This document shows, in pieces, positions 11,353-13,531 of a stretch of DNA of 13,531 nt (its first letter is position 1; each line of letters begins with the position of its first letter). The notes beneath the pieces are model-generated. The model saw only the letters and a program-made list of their open reading frames with translations. It was not told the DNA's origin and did no database searches. Source of the DNA: Candidatus Levyibacteriota bacterium. Lineage in GTDB: Bacteria; Patescibacteriota; Microgenomatia; Levybacterales; UBA12049. Location: positions 1 to 13,531 of the forward strand of contig JACQKR010000054.1 of NCBI GenBank assembly GCA_016204425.1, given 5' to 3'. The translations under genes were made by a program, and so were the position numbers.

Positions 11353-12537
11353 ATGAAAAGAATATTTTTTACACCCGGGCCAAGTCAGTTGTACCCAACT
11401 GTTAAAAAACATATTGCACAAGCTTTGAAAGAGGATATTCCCTCGATTTCACACAGAGGAAGTGTCTATCAGGAACTGAGCAAAAAGCTCAAAGACGGGT
11501 TACGGAGACTTTTAGATATTCCGGAAACACACAAAATCTATTTTCTTTCATCAGGAACAGAGGCGATGGAGCGGGTGATAGAGAATGTCGTTCAAACATC
11601 CAGTCTTCATTTCGTGAACGGTGCATTTGCGGAAAGATTTTTTAAAGCTGCAGAGGAACTGAAAAAAAAACCACAGAAATACGAAGTGCCATTAGGTGAG
11701 GGATTTCACTTTAATTTTCGTCATTCTGGTAAGCGAACAGAAAGAGCGCATCCAGAATCTCTTGACGTAGGAGATGCTGGACAAGCTCGCCTCGCTAAAG
11801 CTTCAGCGGAGCGGGCCAGCATGACGGGTTTCGATATAAGTGCAATACCTTCTGATACCGAACTGCTTTGTTTCACCCAAAATGAAACGAGTACCGGTGT
11901 TGCAATCCCAATGGAAGATATTTATCAAATAAAAAAACAGCATCCTGAAAAATTGATTGCTCTGGATATTGTTTCATCAGCTCCATATGTCACGATTGAT
12001 TTCTCAAAAATTGATATCACATTTTTCTCAGTCCAAAAAGGATTCGGTTTGCCGGCGGGGTTGGGTGTCATCATCGTCAGCCCGCAAGCATTTGAGAAAA
12101 CAAAGTTACTTTCTGAAAAAGGACTAAATATCGGGAGTTATCATAATTTTCTTTCCCTCGAGCAATCGTCTCTAAAAGAGCAAACGCCTGAAACGCCAAA
12201 TGTTTTGGATATGTATCTTTTGCAAAAAGTTGTTGAAGACATGCTTGTAGTTGGAATTGAAAAAATCAGAAAAGAGACAGAAGAGAAAGCAAGTATTCTA
12301 TACGATTTTTTTGAGAAAACAAAAAATAAGCCGTTTGTGAAAGACACAAGATTTCGATCCCAAACAGTGATACTGGTTCAAACCCTTGATGGATCAAAAG
12401 TCGTTATTGAAAAGTTGAAAGAAAAAGGTTTTATCGTCGGCAGCGGCTATGGAGAATTGAAAGATACCCAAATCCGAATCGCCAATTTCCCGGCAATTAC
12501 GAAGAAAGACGTCGAGTCTCTGTTGGAAATATTTTAA
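11353..12537 (+). CDS. Class V PLP aminotransferase, probable phosphoserine aminotransferase, with in-frame insertion
   Basis: A 394-residue fold-type I, class V aminotransferase. FFTPGPSQLYPTV (5-17), ISHRGSVYQEL (32-42) and FLSSGTEAMERV (64-75) form the N-terminal PLP/substrate region. QNETSTGV (176-183), the ALDIVSSAP strand (203-211) with Asp205, and SVQKGFGLPAG (226-236) with PLP-binding Lys229 are all present. In this context it most likely converts 3-phosphohydroxypyruvate to phosphoserine, between the two steps of the upstream fusion; other class V activities (for example alanine-glyoxylate type) cannot be excluded. Residues 123-158 come from a 108-base palindromic element inserted before the FDISAIPSD segment; without it the length is about 358. 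It is followed by a convergent gene 12 bases away. A few AT-rich bases (CAAGGA, 11345-11350) precede the ATG; they form a weak Shine-Dalgarno site. Confidence 0.85.
   Translation: MKRIFFTPGPSQLYPTVKKHIAQALKEDIPSISHRGSVYQELSKKLKDGLRRLLDIPETHKIYFLSSGTEAMERVIENVVQTSSLHFVNGAFAERFFKAAEELKKKPQKYEVPLGEGFHFNFRHSGKRTERAHPESLDVGDAGQARLAKASAERASMTGFDISAIPSDTELLCFTQNETSTGVAIPMEDIYQIKKQHPEKLIALDIVSSAPYVTIDFSKIDITFFSVQKGFGLPAGLGVIIVSPQAFEKTKLLSEKGLNIGSYHNFLSLEQSSLKEQTPETPNVLDMYLLQKVVEDMLVVGIEKIRKETEEKASILYDFFEKTKNKPFVKDTRFRSQTVILVQTLDGSKVVIEKLKEKGFIVGSGYGELKDTQIRIANFPAITKKDVESLLEIF
11719..11826. repeat. Palindromic cloverleaf element, in frame in the aminotransferase gene
   Basis: 108 bases (36 codons). 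Outer stem CGTCAT (11719-11724) / ATGACG (11821-11826). Hairpins: ATTCTGG (11723-11729)/CCAGAAT (11752-11758), ATCTC (11757-11761)/GAGAT (11771-11775), and ATGCTGG (11774-11780)/CCAGCAT (11816-11822). It encodes RHSGKRTERAHPESLDVGD and so on, in the same frame as copy 1 of mevalonate kinase and clearly related to it (shared CGTCATTCTGGTAAGCG start). Confidence 0.9.
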
Positions 12538-12549
12538 TTGCGGAAGGGT

Positions 12550-12927
12550 TCAATAAGTAATATTGCTTGGGACTTCTGTGGGTGTACCATTAGGAACATG
12601 TCTGAAAACAATATTTTTCCCATGTAATTCAACAGTTCTTTCTGTTGCATCAGGTTGTCCTTGGCCGAGAACAATTTCTTCAGTTGAGCCGGGAAGGCCA
12701 TGTGGATTTGGATCACCAAGTAATTTCATTGTTTCGGACGCAACGACTTGATGTGTTACTTTTCCTCCACTATCATCAGGAAAACATTCAATAAGAAAAC
12801 CCTCGCCAGTAAGCTCATGTCTTCTGCGATTGAATGTTAGGATTCGACGATGTTGTCCAGGTTCTACCGATCCAGAGTAAACTGGTTTATCTTCGCCAGG
12901 TTTGTATTCAGCGTATTCAATACTCAC
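12550..12927 (-). CDS. Hypothetical protein, 125 residues, GTG start
   Basis: I do not recognise this protein. It is polar and soluble-looking, rich in Gly, Pro, Glu and His, with one cysteine and no membrane segment. Short beta-type stretches (HRRILTFNRRR, GFLIECFPDD, KNIVFRHVPNG) suggest a small beta-rich domain. A consensus extended -10 box ends 6 bases before the GTG at 12927, so the message would be nearly leaderless; no other good start lies nearby. It runs in the same direction as the YjbQ gene, whose stop is 21 bases upstream, and converges with the aminotransferase. The clear promoter supports it being a real gene. Confidence 0.6.
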   Translation of the reverse strand: MSIEYAEYKPGEDKPVYSGSVEPGQHRRILTFNRRRHELTGEGFLIECFPDDSGGKVTHQVVASETMKLLGDPNPHGLPGSTEEIVLGQGQPDATERTVELHGKNIVFRHVPNGTPTEVPSNITY

Positions 12928-12933
12928 ATGTTT

Positions 12934-12942
12934 ATTATAGCA
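12934..12942 (-). promoter_or_regulatory. Consensus extended -10 box directly before a GTG start
   Basis: On the minus strand TGC-TATAAT (12942-12934) is a perfect extended -10. Only 6 bases (AAACAT) separate it from the GTG at 12927, so transcription should begin at or next to the start codon. The -35 region (about TTTCAT) is poor. Confidence 0.55.
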
Positions 12943-12948
12943 AAAAGC

Positions 12949-13338
12949 CTATAGGAATGAAACAATGAGTTTTCTTTCTCTCGGGCCGTCGAGTTCGATG
13001 AGGATGATTCGTTGCCAATCTCCGAGAATCAAGTGTTTATTTTCAAACGGTACTGTTACTGAGGGACCGATGATGGAGGAGAGGATGTGGTCCGGTGCGT
13101 GTTTCGGATCATGCGGGTGACGATACGTGAGTTTTGGCTCTATCTTTCTTAGGAAATCAAGAAAATCAAGGTCTGTTCCCGGATCAAGATCTGCTGTCGT
13201 GATGCAGCATGTAGTGTGTGCTACAAATATCGTACACAACCCGTCTTGTCTTTCTTGTTCTAGAAGCAAGACTGCAATTTTATTTGTAATATCCACAACT
13301 TCATCTTTTTTATTTGTCTTAACCGTGATGCGTGTCAT
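12949..13338 (-). CDS. yjbQ: YjbQ / UPF0047 family protein
   Basis: A 129-residue protein of full family length. Family landmarks: FVAHTTCCITTADLDPG (38-54) with His41, HPHDPKHAPDHILSSIIGPS (74-93) with a histidine cluster including His84, then LGDWQRIILIELDGPRERKL (105-124), the typical end. Members form small beta-barrel trimers; YjbQ has been linked to thiamine phosphate synthase activity, but its main role in most organisms is unsettled. AGAGGAG lies 11 bases before the ATG, one of the better ribosome sites in the window. It is divergent from whatever the promoter at 13413 serves. Confidence 0.92.
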   Translation of the reverse strand: MTRITVKTNKKDEVVDITNKIAVLLLEQERQDGLCTIFVAHTTCCITTADLDPGTDLDFLDFLRKIEPKLTYRHPHDPKHAPDHILSSIIGPSVTVPFENKHLILGDWQRIILIELDGPRERKLIVSFL

Positions 13339-13389
13339 AGATTGTTATACTCCTCTGAAATCAAAATGCAATGTATAATACCCAACGGA

Positions 13390-13427
13390 GCTTTGAATTT
13401 TGCCTAAATTTGTTGCAAATTCAAAGC
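13390..13427. promoter_or_regulatory. Inverted repeat overlapping the -35 of a plus-strand promoter
   Basis: GCTTTGAATTT (13390-13400) and AAATTCAAAGC (13417-13427) are perfect 11-base arms around a 16-base spacer, each followed or preceded by CGGAG. The right arm covers most of the TTGCAA -35 box, as expected for an operator; it could also be a hairpin in a transcript starting from TATAAT at 13374-13379. Confidence 0.5.
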
Positions 13428-13440
13428 GGAGTGGTATACT
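13413..13440 (+). promoter_or_regulatory. Plus-strand promoter for a gene beyond the window
   Basis: TTGCAA (13413-13418), a 16-base spacer and TATACT (13435-13440) preceded by TGG, giving an extended -10. Transcription would start near 13447. The remaining 85 bases are a pyrimidine-rich leader with no clear coding start; AAGG appears at the very end. Confidence 0.6.
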
Positions 13441-13531
13441 TCCATTGCACGTTTGGAGACTCCACAAACCACGCTTTTCCCCACTCGCTTTCCTTTCAGC
13501 TTCTTTAAATTGTTTTTGATATATATAAGGC

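Noticed and set aside
12538..12549. Terminator between convergent genes
   Set aside because: The gap is 12 bases with no GC-rich hairpin and U-tract; AAGTAATATTGCTT nearby is only a weak palindrome inside the coding region.

Overview
The window reads as bacterial DNA from a Patescibacteria/CPR-like genome, of moderate to low GC. Evidence for bacteria: TATAAT-type -10 boxes, a few Shine-Dalgarno sequences, ATGA gene overlaps and the standard code (UGA used as stop). The archaeal-looking thiolase plus OB-fold pair, a mevalonate rather than MEP route, mostly weak ribosome sites and many AT-rich repeats at gene borders also fit that group. The phylum assignment is an inference from content; no marker gene for it is present.

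Positions 1-8394 form a plus-strand isoprenoid block. A SCPx/archaeal-type thiolase and a DUF35 OB-fold partner come first. A promoter then opens a tightly packed run: class I methyltransferase, mevalonate kinase, GNAT-like protein, phosphomevalonate-kinase-like GHMP kinase and a diphosphomevalonate-decarboxylase homologue. After a short relic of a DMT/EamA transporter come a Nudix IPP-isomerase homologue and undecaprenyl diphosphate synthase. Together they would take mevalonate to IPP/DMAPP and on to the cell-wall lipid carrier. HMG-CoA synthase, HMG-CoA reductase and a short-chain trans-prenyl synthase are not in the window.

Positions 8396-9118 hold a minus-strand hypothetical gene with an internal duplication, followed by a repeat-bearing intergenic region. 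Positions 9379-12537 are a compact serine module: a phosphoserine phosphatase / 3-phosphoglycerate dehydrogenase fusion with a C-terminal ACT domain, then a class V aminotransferase (SerC-like). These two genes could supply all three steps of the phosphorylated serine pathway. Positions 12550-13338 carry two minus-strand genes: an unknown 125-residue protein and a YjbQ/UPF0047 protein. The last 190 bases hold an inverted repeat and a plus-strand promoter for a gene outside the window.

The most striking feature is not a gene. It is a family of short palindromic elements bounded by (C/T)GTCAT...ATGAC(A/G), made of successive hairpins whose arms share an AT at each junction. They could fold as a cloverleaf. 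Two copies are intergenic and four lie in frame inside three enzyme genes (two in mevalonate kinase, one in the decarboxylase, one in the aminotransferase). A second repeat class, AT-rich imperfect dyads of about 100 bases, ends exactly at the start codons of the thiolase, OB-fold and undecaprenyl diphosphate synthase genes. Two mevalonate-pathway enzymes also lack expected catalytic residues: Asp to Asn in the decarboxylase, Cys to Ile in the isomerase.
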